Shown here one piece after another: positions 1 to 6,367 of a stretch of DNA of 7,874 nucleotides; positions within the stretch are counted from its first letter, which is position 1, and the number at the start of each line of letters is the position of its first letter. The notes below the pieces were generated by a model. That model was not told the DNA's origin and did no database searches. It worked only from the letters and a program-made list of their open reading frames with translations. The translations under genes were made by a program, and so were the position numbers. Location of the stretch: contig JAHLFQ010000172.1 of NCBI GenBank assembly GCA_018883705.1, forward strand, positions 1-7,874, read 5' to 3'. This DNA is from Candidatus Cellulosilyticum pullistercoris (GTDB lineage Bacteria > Bacillota > Clostridia > Lachnospirales > Cellulosilyticaceae).

Positions 1-1700
1 ATACGAATTGGTCCTGATCCAATAACCATCACTTTTTGTTTATCAGATACTTCTACCTCATCTATTTCATCATAAGTTGAGTAGTAGTATGGCGATTCTG
101 CTTGGAATTCACCACCACATGTATCTACCATTTTATAAACAGGAACAATGTTCCATTTAAAACGAAGTTCACGAATGTCTTCTTCTGTTACTCCTATAAG
201 CTCTGCAATTGCTTTATCTGAGAAGCCTCTTTTCTTAAGTTTACGAAGATATTTTGGTGATAACTCATCAAATGCCATTTCTGAAAGAATTTCTTCTTGT
301 TCAACAATCCAGCGGAATTTTTCTACAAAGAAAATATCCATGCCTGTGATTTTACAAACTTGTTCTTTTCTATAGTGACGGCGAAGCATTTCTGCTAAAG
401 CAAAAATTCTTTCATCATCTGCAGTAATTACTTTTTCTTTAAGTTCATCTAAACTACATGCTTCGAGTTTCTTATGTTTAAAACTAAACTTACCAATTTC
501 AAGTGAGCGAAGACCTTTTAAGAAAGCACTTTCAAAGTTATTACCGATGGCCATAATTTCACCTGTTGCCATCATTTTTGTACCAAGTGTACGCTTTGCT
601 GTGTAGAACTTGTCAAATGGCCATTTAGGAATTTTACATACTACATAGTCAAGTGTTGGCTCAAAGCAAGCGTACGTTTTACCTGTTACTGTATTTGGAA
701 TCTCATCTAAGCCATAACCAAGAGCGATTTTAGCAGATACTCTAGCAATTGGATAACCTGTTGCTTTAGAAGCAAGCGCTGATGAACGGCTTACACGAGG
801 GTTAATTTCAATAACTGCATATTCAAAGCTATTTGGATTAAGTGCTAGCTGAACGTTACAACCTCCACGGATATCACAAGCTGAAATAATATCAAGTGAT
901 GCACGGCGAAGCATTTGATATTCTCTATCTGAAAGAGTTTGAGAAGGTGCAACTACAATACTATCTCCTGTATGAATACCAACTGGGTCAATATTTTCCA
1001 TATTACATACTGTAATAGCTGTGCCATAGTTATCACGCATTACTTCGTACTCAATCTCTTTCCAGCCTTTAATACATTTTTCGATAAGTACTTGATGTAC
1101 ACGAGAAAGATGAAGACCACTTGCACAGATTTCTCTTAGTTCTTCTTCTGTCTCTGCAATACCACCACCTGTACCCCCTAAAGTGTATGCAGGTCTTACA
1201 ACGACTGGGTAACCAATTTTTCTAGAAAAAGTGACTGCATCTTCTACCGTTTCTACAATTTCACTTTCAATAACTGGTTGATTAATTCTTGCCATAAGTG
1301 CTCTGAAGAGTTCTCGGTCTTCTCCTTCTTTAATGGCTGAAATTTGTGTCCCGATGACACGAACATTATATTTTTCTAAGATGCCTTTATCATGTAACTC
1401 TACAGCAAGGTTAAGACCTGTTTGTCCCCCTACACCTGCAAGGATGCTATCTGGTCTTTCTTTTGCAATAACTTTTTCAAGAAATTCTACAGTAAGTGGC
1501 TCAATATAGATCTTATCTGCAATTTCTTGATCTGTCATAATGGTTGCTGGATTGCTATTAACAAGGACAACTTCAATACCTTCTTCGCGAATCGCTTGGC
1601 AAGCTTGTGTTCCTGAGTAGTCAAACTCAGCTGCTTGACCGATAACAATTGGACCTGATCCAATGACTAATACTTTTTTGATGCTCATATCTCTAGGCAT
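1..1700 (-). CDS. carB: Carbamoyl-phosphate synthase large subunit, 3' end beyond the window (partial)
   Basis: This subunit makes carbamoyl phosphate from bicarbonate, two ATP and ammonia channelled from CarA, the first step of pyrimidine (and arginine) synthesis in the cytoplasm. I translated the frame by hand: 566 codons are open without interruption, and the gene leaves the left edge in the second synthetase half (about 1070 residues are usual). Visible in order: the N-terminal nucleotide-fold motif GSGPIVIGQAAEFDYSGTQA (about 14-33), GGQTGLNLA (91-99), the ATP-grasp glycine loop RPAYTLGGTGGG (169-180), ENIDPVGIHTGDS, GGCNVQLALNP and the metal/ATP motif EINPRVSRSS (298-307). An oligomerisation region (about 400-550) follows, and the second synthetase half opens with VMVIGSGPIR at the edge. 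The chosen start gives MPRDMSIKK, like the family's MPKR-type N-terminus. It is preceded by AGGAGG at 8-nt spacing inside the end of carA, and the gene overlaps carA by 8 bases, implying coupled translation. Confidence 0.97.
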   Translation of the reverse strand, partial: MPRDMSIKKVLVIGSGPIVIGQAAEFDYSGTQACQAIREEGIEVVLVNSNPATIMTDQEIADKIYIEPLTVEFLEKVIAKERPDSILAGVGGQTGLNLAVELHDKGILEKYNVRVIGTQISAIKEGEDRELFRALMARINQPVIESEIVETVEDAVTFSRKIGYPVVVRPAYTLGGTGGGIAETEEELREICASGLHLSRVHQVLIEKCIKGWKEIEYEVMRDNYGTAITVCNMENIDPVGIHTGDSIVVAPSQTLSDREYQMLRRASLDIISACDIRGGCNVQLALNPNSFEYAVIEINPRVSRSSALASKATGYPIARVSAKIALGYGLDEIPNTVTGKTYACFEPTLDYVVCKIPKWPFDKFYTAKRTLGTKMMATGEIMAIGNNFESAFLKGLRSLEIGKFSFKHKKLEACSLDELKEKVITADDERIFALAEMLRRHYRKEQVCKITGMDIFFVEKFRWIVEQEEILSEMAFDELSPKYLRKLKKRGFSDKAIAELIGVTEEDIRELRFKWNIVPVYKMVDTCGGEFQAESPYYYSTYDEIDEVEVSDKQKVMVIGSGPIR

Positions 1701-2760
1701 TTAATTTTCCTCCTTGCATTACAGTGATAAATTCATCGAAAATGTGTGCAGTATCTGTTGGTCCTGGACATGCCTCTGGATGGAACTGTACACTATAAAT
1801 ATCTAAATCTTTAAAATACATACCTTCTACAGTTTGGTCATTCATATTCGTATGCGTAACGACCGCACCTTCTGGAAGTGTTTCTACATAGTAGTTGTGG
1901 TTTTGAGAAGTAATGTATACACGGTTTGTAATAAAGTCTTTAACTGGGTGGTTACATCCATGATGCCCAAATTTAAGTTTTGCTGTATTCCCACCTAATG
2001 CAAGACATAATAATTGGTGACCAAGGCAGATTGCTGTGATTGGTTTCTTACCAATTAAAGCTTTTACAGTTGCTACCGTATCTGGCACATCCTTTGGATC
2101 TGCTGGACCATTTGATAAGAAAATACCATCTGGATTGACTGCTAAAATCTCTTCTGCTGATGCAGTTGCTGGGAAAACACTTAATTTACAGCCTTTAGCT
2201 TCAAAAGAACGAAGAATATTAGCTTTAATCCCACAGTCAATAACTGCTATGTGTGTTTTAGTTCCTTCAATCACATATTTTTCTTTAGTTGTCACTTCAG
2301 ATACTGCCATTTGATTGTTGAAAGCGTCTATTTTAAGCTTAATTTGACTTGGTGTAAGTTCTCTTACCGCAATGATGGCACGCATGGTTCCATGTTCTCT
2401 AAGGACTCTTGTTAATGCTCTTGTATCAATTCCCTCAAGTCCAATTACTTTTTGTGACTTTAAGTAACCATCGAGAGTCAGTTCACATCTAAAGTTGTTT
2501 GGATAATCACTTTTCTCTCTAACAATTAAAGCACGTACATGAGATTTGCTACTTTCCATATCCTCTAAGTTAATCCCATAGTTTCCGATTAAAGGATAAG
2601 TCATAACAACCATTTGTCCGTAGTAAGAAGGATCTGTTAAAATTTCTTGGTATCCTGTCATCCCTGTATTAAATACAACTTCACCGATTGTTTCTTTTAA
2701 ATATCCGAAGGCTTTTCCTTCGAAGACCATTCCATTTTCTAATATTAACTGTGCCTTCAT
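1693..2760 (-). CDS. carA: Carbamoyl-phosphate synthase small (glutamine amidotransferase) subunit
   Basis: CarA hydrolyses glutamine and passes ammonia to CarB. The 355 residues fit the usual length (about 360-380). The N-terminal CarA-specific domain has FNTGMTGYQEILTDPSYYGQ (30-49). The class I amidotransferase domain starts near residue 170, with LSNGPADP (215-222), the nucleophile elbow AICLGHQLL with Cys245 (243-251), GHHGCNHPV (265-273) and QFHPEACPGP holding His327 and Glu329 (325-334). The full Cys-His-Glu triad is present, so it should be an active glutaminase. The ATG overlaps the pyrF stop by one base (TAATG), and an SD-like AAGGGGTGA lies just upstream within pyrF, so translation is probably coupled. 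It overlaps carB by 8 bases. Presence in a pyrimidine operon suggests the pyrimidine-regulated CPSase, though a separate arginine-specific copy elsewhere cannot be judged from here. Confidence 0.97.
   Translation of the reverse strand: MKAQLILENGMVFEGKAFGYLKETIGEVVFNTGMTGYQEILTDPSYYGQMVVMTYPLIGNYGINLEDMESSKSHVRALIVREKSDYPNNFRCELTLDGYLKSQKVIGLEGIDTRALTRVLREHGTMRAIIAVRELTPSQIKLKIDAFNNQMAVSEVTTKEKYVIEGTKTHIAVIDCGIKANILRSFEAKGCKLSVFPATASAEEILAVNPDGIFLSNGPADPKDVPDTVATVKALIGKKPITAICLGHQLLCLALGGNTAKLKFGHHGCNHPVKDFITNRVYITSQNHNYYVETLPEGAVVTHTNMNDQTVEGMYFKDLDIYSVQFHPEACPGPTDTAHIFDEFITVMQGGKLNA
1709..1714 (-). promoter_or_regulatory. Shine-Dalgarno of carB inside carA
   Basis: The minus strand reads AGGAGG here, 8 bases before the ATG at 1700 and within the last codons of carA. 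It favours the 1700 start over the in-frame ATG at 1688, which would drop four residues. Confidence 0.85.
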
Positions 2761-3674
2761 TAACGCATCACCCCTTGTAAGTCTTTTCTCATGGCAAGTA
2801 CTGCTTTCTTAGAAGCTATTGCAAACTCTTTTTCTGATACTTCAGTATCTTTTTTATAAGCTGCAATAATTCCTCTAGAAGAGTTAACGATAATGCCTGA
2901 GCCATTTTTATCAAAATAATCTTTAAGATCTTCTGCTTTACCACCTTGTGCACCATAACCTGGTACTAAGAAGAATGTGTTTGGCATTCTCTTTCTAAGT
3001 TCCATACCTTGTTCTTTATAAGTTGCACCAACTACAGCCCCTATTCTGCTGTATCCTTTAGTTCCCATTGTCATTTGACCCCATTTATGTACAAGATCGG
3101 CTGTTTTATCATAAATAGGTGTCCCATCTACTAAGAGATCTTGAATTTCTACGCCACTTGGATTACTTGTTTTTACGAGAATAAATAATCCACGGTCTTT
3201 TTCATTACACGCTTTAATAAATGGTTCGATACCATCAAACCCCATATAAGGATTAAGTGTTACAGCATCTTCTTGCCATAAGTCGAAAGATTCACCTTCA
3301 ATTTCTACCCCTGCAATATGCCCTGCATAAGCAGCTGCAGTAGAAGCAATGTCTCCTCTTTTGATATCCCCGATAACAATAAGACCTTTTTCTTTTGCAT
3401 AGTTAATCGTTTCCATATAAGCTCTTAAACCTTCTAGTCCATATTGCTCATACATAGCGATTTGAGGTTTGACAGCTGGTATAAAAGGCGCAATCTCATC
3501 TAAAATACCTTTATTAAATTTAATAAACATTTCTGCAACAGCTTTTGGTGTTTTACCGTAAGTTTCAAGCATTTCTTCCTTAATAAAGTTAGGAATCATT
3601 GCATAGGTTGGATCTAATCCAACAACGGTTGGGTTTTGCATAGCTTCTATTTGACTTATTAAACGATCAATCAT
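2760..3674 (-). CDS. pyrF: Orotidine 5'-phosphate decarboxylase (longer, type 2 form)
   Basis: PyrF decarboxylates OMP to UMP, the last step of de novo UMP synthesis. At 304 residues it matches the longer subfamily (about 270-310) rather than the roughly 235-residue B. subtilis/E. coli form. Landmarks along the TIM barrel are VGLDPTYAMIP (18-28), VKPQIAMYEQYG (68-79), the catalytic DIKRGDI (103-109, Lys105), LNPYMGFDGIEPF (140-152), the phosphate-loop region VPGYGAQGG (237-245) and VNSSRGI (263-269, Arg267). The start has a good SD (GGAG, 7-nt spacing). Unlike its neighbours it lies 131 bases downstream of pyrC, in a gap that may hold its own promoter. It overlaps carA by one base. Confidence 0.96.
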   Translation of the reverse strand: MIDRLISQIEAMQNPTVVGLDPTYAMIPNFIKEEMLETYGKTPKAVAEMFIKFNKGILDEIAPFIPAVKPQIAMYEQYGLEGLRAYMETINYAKEKGLIVIGDIKRGDIASTAAAYAGHIAGVEIEGESFDLWQEDAVTLNPYMGFDGIEPFIKACNEKDRGLFILVKTSNPSGVEIQDLLVDGTPIYDKTADLVHKWGQMTMGTKGYSRIGAVVGATYKEQGMELRKRMPNTFFLVPGYGAQGGKAEDLKDYFDKNGSGIIVNSSRGIIAAYKKDTEVSEKEFAIASKKAVLAMRKDLQGVMR

Positions 3675-3740
3675 GACTATTCTCCTTTTTTACGTGTAAT
3701 GATATTTTAAAAACAAGACATGTATTTTTATACAATTTTA

Positions 3741-3777
3741 ATTATAAATATTCTATCACTTTCTAACGTTTTTACAA
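3741..3777 (-). promoter_or_regulatory. Possible internal promoter in the pyrC-pyrF gap
   Basis: The 131-base gap (3675-3805) is very AT-rich, with no hairpin or PyrR-like loop that I can see. On the minus strand TTGTAA (3772-3777) and TAGAAT (3750-3755) are spaced by 16 bases, a fair sigma-A match. An exact TATAAT lies just downstream (3741-3746) but lacks a matching -35. Such boxes arise easily in AT-rich DNA, so this is tentative. Confidence 0.35.
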
Positions 3778-3805
3778 GTTAATAATGCTTTTATGAATGT
3801 ACTAT

Positions 3806-5074
3806 TTATTTTTCATAAACTATTTTACCTGCTACAAGGGTATGTGTAACTTCCCCTTCTACTTGCATACCAATGAATGGTGAATTCTTACTTTTCCCTG
3901 CAAAAGTTTCTTTTGTAATCTCATAGCTTGCTTCTGGATCAATAATAGTGATGTCAGCAATTTTTCCTACTGATAGATCCCCTTTCTCAATCCCTAAGAT
4001 TTCAGCTGGCTTTGTACTCATTTTGTTAATGAGTGACATTTTACTAAGAAGTCCTGTTTTTACAAGATTTGTATAACTTAAGCTAAAGCTTGTTTCAAGT
4101 CCAACGATACCAAATGGTGCTTTTTCAAACTCCACATTTTTTTCATCGTAGTGATGTGGTGCATGGTCTGTAGCAATGACATCAATGGTCCCATCTACTA
4201 AAGCTCTTTTCATTGCTTCTACATCTTTTTTCGTTCTAAGAGGTGGGCTCATTTTCTTATTAGTATCATAATCTCCCAAAATACTATCATCTAAAGTAAA
4301 GTAATGTGGTGCTGTCTCTGCAGTAACATCAACGCCTTGTGCTTTAGCAAATCGAATAATTTCTAAACTACCTTCTGTGCTAATATGGCAAAGGTGAAGT
4401 TTAGCTCCCGTATATTTTGCAAGTAAAATATCCCTTGCTACAATAATTTCTTCTGCTTCTCTTGGAATGCCTTTAATCCCAAAAAGTTGTGCATTTTCTC
4501 CGGCATTCATTGCTCCACCTGTTAAGGTTCTATCTTCTGTATGAGACATAGTCACGAGTCCAAATGGCTTTGCATAGCTTAAGGCTTTTTTCATAAGCCC
4601 TGAATCCATCACTGTTTTACCATCTTCACTGAGTGCACAGATGCCATGTTCTTTCATTTTTCCGATATCTGCTAAACTTTCTCCCTCTTGCCCTTTAGTA
4701 ATTGCTCCAATAGGGAGAACATTCACTCCATTTGCTTTTCTTGCCATAGAGTGGATATATTCTACGACACATTCATTATCAATAACTGGATTTGTATTTG
4801 GCATGCAGCATACTGTTGTAAAACCACCCTTTGCTGCCGCTCTTGCGCCGCTTTCAATATCCTCTTTATGTTCAAATCCTGGTGCTCTAAAGTGGACATG
4901 TAAGTCAATTAATCCTGGTACTACCCATTTCCCACTTGCATCAATACATTCATCATACACTTCATCTAAGGATCCAATATGACTTACTTTTCCATCCTCT
5001 ACCCAAATATCTGTTACTTTTTCCATTTGAGTTTTTGGATTAATCACCAATCCGTTTTTAATACAAAGTTTCAT
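3806..5074 (-). CDS. pyrC: Dihydroorotase (type I, zinc amidohydrolase)
   Basis: PyrC cyclises N-carbamoyl-L-aspartate to dihydroorotate, the third step of the pathway. The 422-residue length and motifs fit the class I dihydroorotases of Gram-positive bacteria, not the shorter E. coli PyrC. Metal ligands are visible: DLHVHFRAPG with His59 and His61 (57-66), the acid in LSEDGK (Asp151, the bridging Asp position of this class), SHTED (His178), LCHIST (His230) and ATDHAPH (Asp303). FGIVGLETSF (321-330) and the C-terminal beta-sandwich motif GKIADITIID (370-379) are typical. All ligands are intact, so an active enzyme is expected rather than a PyrC-like structural partner. The ATG overlaps the pyrB TAA by one base, with AAAGGAG about 9 bases upstream inside pyrB. 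Confidence 0.97.
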   Translation of the reverse strand: MKLCIKNGLVINPKTQMEKVTDIWVEDGKVSHIGSLDEVYDECIDASGKWVVPGLIDLHVHFRAPGFEHKEDIESGARAAAKGGFTTVCCMPNTNPVIDNECVVEYIHSMARKANGVNVLPIGAITKGQEGESLADIGKMKEHGICALSEDGKTVMDSGLMKKALSYAKPFGLVTMSHTEDRTLTGGAMNAGENAQLFGIKGIPREAEEIIVARDILLAKYTGAKLHLCHISTEGSLEIIRFAKAQGVDVTAETAPHYFTLDDSILGDYDTNKKMSPPLRTKKDVEAMKRALVDGTIDVIATDHAPHHYDEKNVEFEKAPFGIVGLETSFSLSYTNLVKTGLLSKMSLINKMSTKPAEILGIEKGDLSVGKIADITIIDPEASYEITKETFAGKSKNSPFIGMQVEGEVTHTLVAGKIVYEK

Positions 5075-6018
5075 TAGTTCGCTCTCCTTTCTTCAAGTAA
5101 GGCTAAAATGGCCATACGTACTGCTACCCCGTTTGTTACTTGTTCATCAATTACTGAAATATTATGATTATCCATAAGCTCTGGCATAAGCTCTACACCA
5201 CGATTTACTGGAGCTGGGTGCATAAGCATAGCATCTGGTTTCGCATATTCAAAGAGTGCCTCGTCTAAACCATAAATTTGGCTATACTCTCTTAAGTTAG
5301 GGAATAGACCACCCTTTTGTCTTTCAAGTTGAATACGAAGAGCCATCACCACATCTGCATCCTTAACTGCCTCTTTTATATCTGTTGTTACCTTACAACC
5401 CAAACTTTCCATGCTTTTAGCAGTCAAAGTACCTGGACCTGCTAGTGTTACTTTAGCCCCTAACTTTACAAGCCCAAATACATTAGATCTTGCCACACGA
5501 CTATGAGCAATGTCTCCAATAATGGTTACTTTTAGATTTTTAAATCCACCTTTTTTCTCATAGATTGTATAAAAATCGAGTAAAGCTTGTGTCGGATGCT
5601 CATTGGCACCATCCCCTGCATTAATGACACTTGCTGATACATTTTTAGCAAGAAGATGTGACGCGCCACTTTGGCTATGTCTCATAATCATATAATTAAT
5701 ACCCATTCGATCTAAGGTAATCCCAGTATCCACTAAGCTTTCACCTTTTTTAACGCTACTACTTGCTATTCCTAAGTCAGCTACACTTGCCCCTAAATAA
5801 GTTCCTGCCATGGTGAATGCCATACGCGTTCTTGTACTATTTTCATAGAATAAGGTAATTGCACTTTTACCCTTTAATAAATCTAACTTTTCTCTTTTTC
5901 CTTGGACAATGCTTTTCATACCTTCTGCTCGTTCAAGTATTAATCTAATTTCCGCTTCACTTAAGTCTCTAATGCCAAGTAAATCTTTTCTATTTAGAAA
6001 ACATGGTTTGTTTTGCAT
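5074..6018 (-). CDS. pyrB: Aspartate carbamoyltransferase catalytic subunit
   Basis: PyrB condenses carbamoyl phosphate and aspartate to carbamoyl aspartate, the committed step. The 314 residues are normal for the catalytic chain. Carbamoyl-phosphate sites: YENSTRTRMAF (58-68), SSVKKGES (87-94, swinging-loop lysine) and EHPTQALLD (140-148). Aspartate-side motifs: SRVARSN (173-179), ALRIQLERQ (226-234) and MHPAPVNRG (266-274). RIQLERQ points to aspartate as substrate rather than ornithine. No pyrI regulatory chain lies in the window, as in Bacillus-type unregulated enzymes, which fits control at the RNA level. It is the first structural gene of the operon. The start has AAGGAAGG at 7-nt spacing and lies about 50 bases past the end of the terminator U-tract. 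Confidence 0.97.
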   Translation of the reverse strand: MQNKPCFLNRKDLLGIRDLSEAEIRLILERAEGMKSIVQGKREKLDLLKGKSAITLFYENSTRTRMAFTMAGTYLGASVADLGIASSSVKKGESLVDTGITLDRMGINYMIMRHSQSGASHLLAKNVSASVINAGDGANEHPTQALLDFYTIYEKKGGFKNLKVTIIGDIAHSRVARSNVFGLVKLGAKVTLAGPGTLTAKSMESLGCKVTTDIKEAVKDADVVMALRIQLERQKGGLFPNLREYSQIYGLDEALFEYAKPDAMLMHPAPVNRGVELMPELMDNHNISVIDEQVTNGVAVRMAILALLEERRAN

Positions 6019-6051
6019 AGTGCATCCTTCCTTTATGTTAAAATAATTGCT

Positions 6052-6099
6052 TTACTTCACTTTGATGAAAAAAGAAAAGGCAATAAAAGGATATTTCAT
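6052..6099 (-). CDS. Possible 15-codon reinitiation ORF across the terminator
   Basis: The leader ORF ends in GGATGA, so its stop overlaps a new ATG by four bases (ATGA). The new frame reads MKYPFIAFSFFIKVK before TAA and runs through the terminator 3' arm and the U-tract, ending 33 bases before pyrB. It has only AGAGG touching the ATG as an SD-like sequence, so it would depend on termination-reinitiation. Such a short ORF can occur by chance. It could be translated in full only from read-through RNA. Confidence 0.2.
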   Translation of the reverse strand: MKYPFIAFSFFIKVK

Positions 6100-6114
6100 C
6101 CTCTTATTGCCTTT
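6067..6114 (-). terminator. Intrinsic terminator/attenuator ahead of pyrB
   Basis: In the minus-strand RNA, AAAGGCAAUAA (6114-6104) pairs perfectly with UUAUUGCCUUU (6086-6076). Inside these arms are one C/A mismatch, a further 5 bp and a 5-nt loop (6097-6093). The stem runs directly into UUUUCUUUUUUC. This is a strong rho-independent terminator for leftward transcription, located between the pyr promoter and pyrB, hence an attenuator rather than a gene-end terminator. The opposite strand lacks a proper U-run after the stem, so it is probably one-directional. Confidence 0.88.
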
Positions 6115-6248
6115 GTTTGCCCAATAGATGCAACATTTACGAATGCTAAATAAAACACTTGTAAAGTATTCATCTTTACATTTGCATCTTCATGTTTATT
6201 ATTTATTTTTAATTTTGCTTGTACTAAGCTCCATTTTAATAGTCTCAT
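6096..6248 (-). CDS. Putative pyr operon leader peptide, 50 residues
   Basis: This ORF begins with MRLLKWSLVQAKLK and ends SIGQTKAIRG. It shows no domain I recognise. The ATG has an excellent SD (AAGGAG at 6255-6260, 6-nt spacing), as good as those of the structural genes. The SD forms part of the lower stem of the PyrR-type hairpin just upstream. The UGA (6098-6096) lies at the loop of the terminator hairpin, so a ribosome reaching the stop would cover the 5' arm and prevent the terminator from folding. The peptide has a basic, amphipathic-looking N-terminal half and a hydrophobic stretch around VFYLAFVNVA. I infer that the act of translation, not the peptide, is the signal, as in leader-peptide attenuation. 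A random AT-rich sequence would seldom stay open for 50 codons behind such an SD, but conservation has not been tested. Confidence 0.6.
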   Translation of the reverse strand: MRLLKWSLVQAKLKINNKHEDANVKMNTLQVFYLAFVNVASIGQTKAIRG

Positions 6249-6254
6249 TTTCTT

Positions 6255-6289
6255 CTCCTTCTTGGTCTCTCTGGGCCAAACTTAAAGGC
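6255..6289 (-). promoter_or_regulatory. PyrR-binding RNA hairpin overlapping the leader SD
   Basis: In the transcript UUUGGCC (6280-6274) and GACCAAG (6267-6261) form the upper stem around the hexaloop CAGAGA (6273-6268). This matches the PyrR hexaloop consensus CNGNGA as I recall it. A 5' internal bulge (UAAG, 6284-6281) is followed by a lower stem in which CCUU (6288-6285) pairs with AAGG (6260-6257). This upper stem, purine-rich bulge and lower stem is the architecture of PyrR sites in Gram-positive pyr leaders. The lower-stem AAGG is the first part of the leader ORF SD, so PyrR bound with UMP should hide it. One stem pair is C/A where the consensus has U/G. pyrR itself is not in the window. 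Confidence 0.82.
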
Positions 6290-6292
6290 AAT
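6284..6292 (-). promoter_or_regulatory. Candidate antiterminator strand
   Basis: The leader RNA reads AUUGCCUUU here, about a dozen bases from the predicted transcript start. It is identical to part of the terminator 3' arm (6084-6076) and fully complementary over 9 nt to the terminator 5' arm AAAGGCAAU (6114-6106). Pairing across about 170 nt would prevent the terminator. Part of the same strand (6285-6288) is used in the PyrR hairpin lower stem, making the two folds mutually exclusive. Confidence 0.5.
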
Positions 6293-6310
6293 CGTTATTT
6301 AATTTTTATT

Positions 6311-6339
6311 AGTCTATCATTTATGTCATATTATGTCAA
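6311..6339 (-). promoter_or_regulatory. Sigma-A promoter of the pyr operon
   Basis: On the minus strand a perfect -35 TTGACA (6334-6339) is separated by exactly 17 bases from TAGACT (6311-6316), two mismatches from TATAAT. Transcription would start near 6303-6305, so the leader begins only about a dozen bases before the antiterminator strand and PyrR hairpin. The position directly ahead of a complete attenuator supports the call. Confidence 0.75.
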
Positions 6340-6340
6340 G
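6321..6340. repeat. Tandem 10-bp repeat within the pyr promoter
   Basis: TTATGTCA occurs twice with a 10-bp period (6321-6328 and 6331-6338). It fills most of the spacer and runs into the -35 box. One helical turn between copies is the spacing expected of a tandem operator, but two 8-bp copies in AT-rich DNA are weak evidence. Confidence 0.4.
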
Positions 6341-6367
6341 ATAAACTTTTTTATATTATACTCTTAA

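Noticed and set aside
1686..1688. Alternative carB start at the second ATG
   Set aside because: The AGGAGG at 1709-1714 is correctly spaced for the ATG at 1700, and family N-termini begin with a matching MPKR-like stretch.
2036..2314. Plus-strand ORF inside carA
   Set aside because: It is antisense to intact, motif-rich carA and has no recognisable content; the same applies to the plus-strand ORFs over carB (148-375, 939-1139, 1422-1616), pyrC (4641-4982) and the phosphatase (6970-7173).
3741..3746. Exact TATAAT in the pyrC-pyrF gap as a stand-alone promoter
   Set aside because: No acceptable -35 lies 16-18 bases upstream and there is no extended -10 TG; it is mentioned only as part of the tentative promoter region.
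6076..6120. Terminator hairpin as a bidirectional terminator
   Set aside because: On the plus strand the stem is followed by GTTTGCCC rather than a U-run, and no plus-strand gene needs it.
6128..6367. Plus-strand 79-codon hydrophobic ORF opposite the pyr leader
   Set aside because: It has no Shine-Dalgarno, lies antisense to the promoter, PyrR hairpin and leader ORF, and resembles the chance result of A-rich sequence read in reverse.
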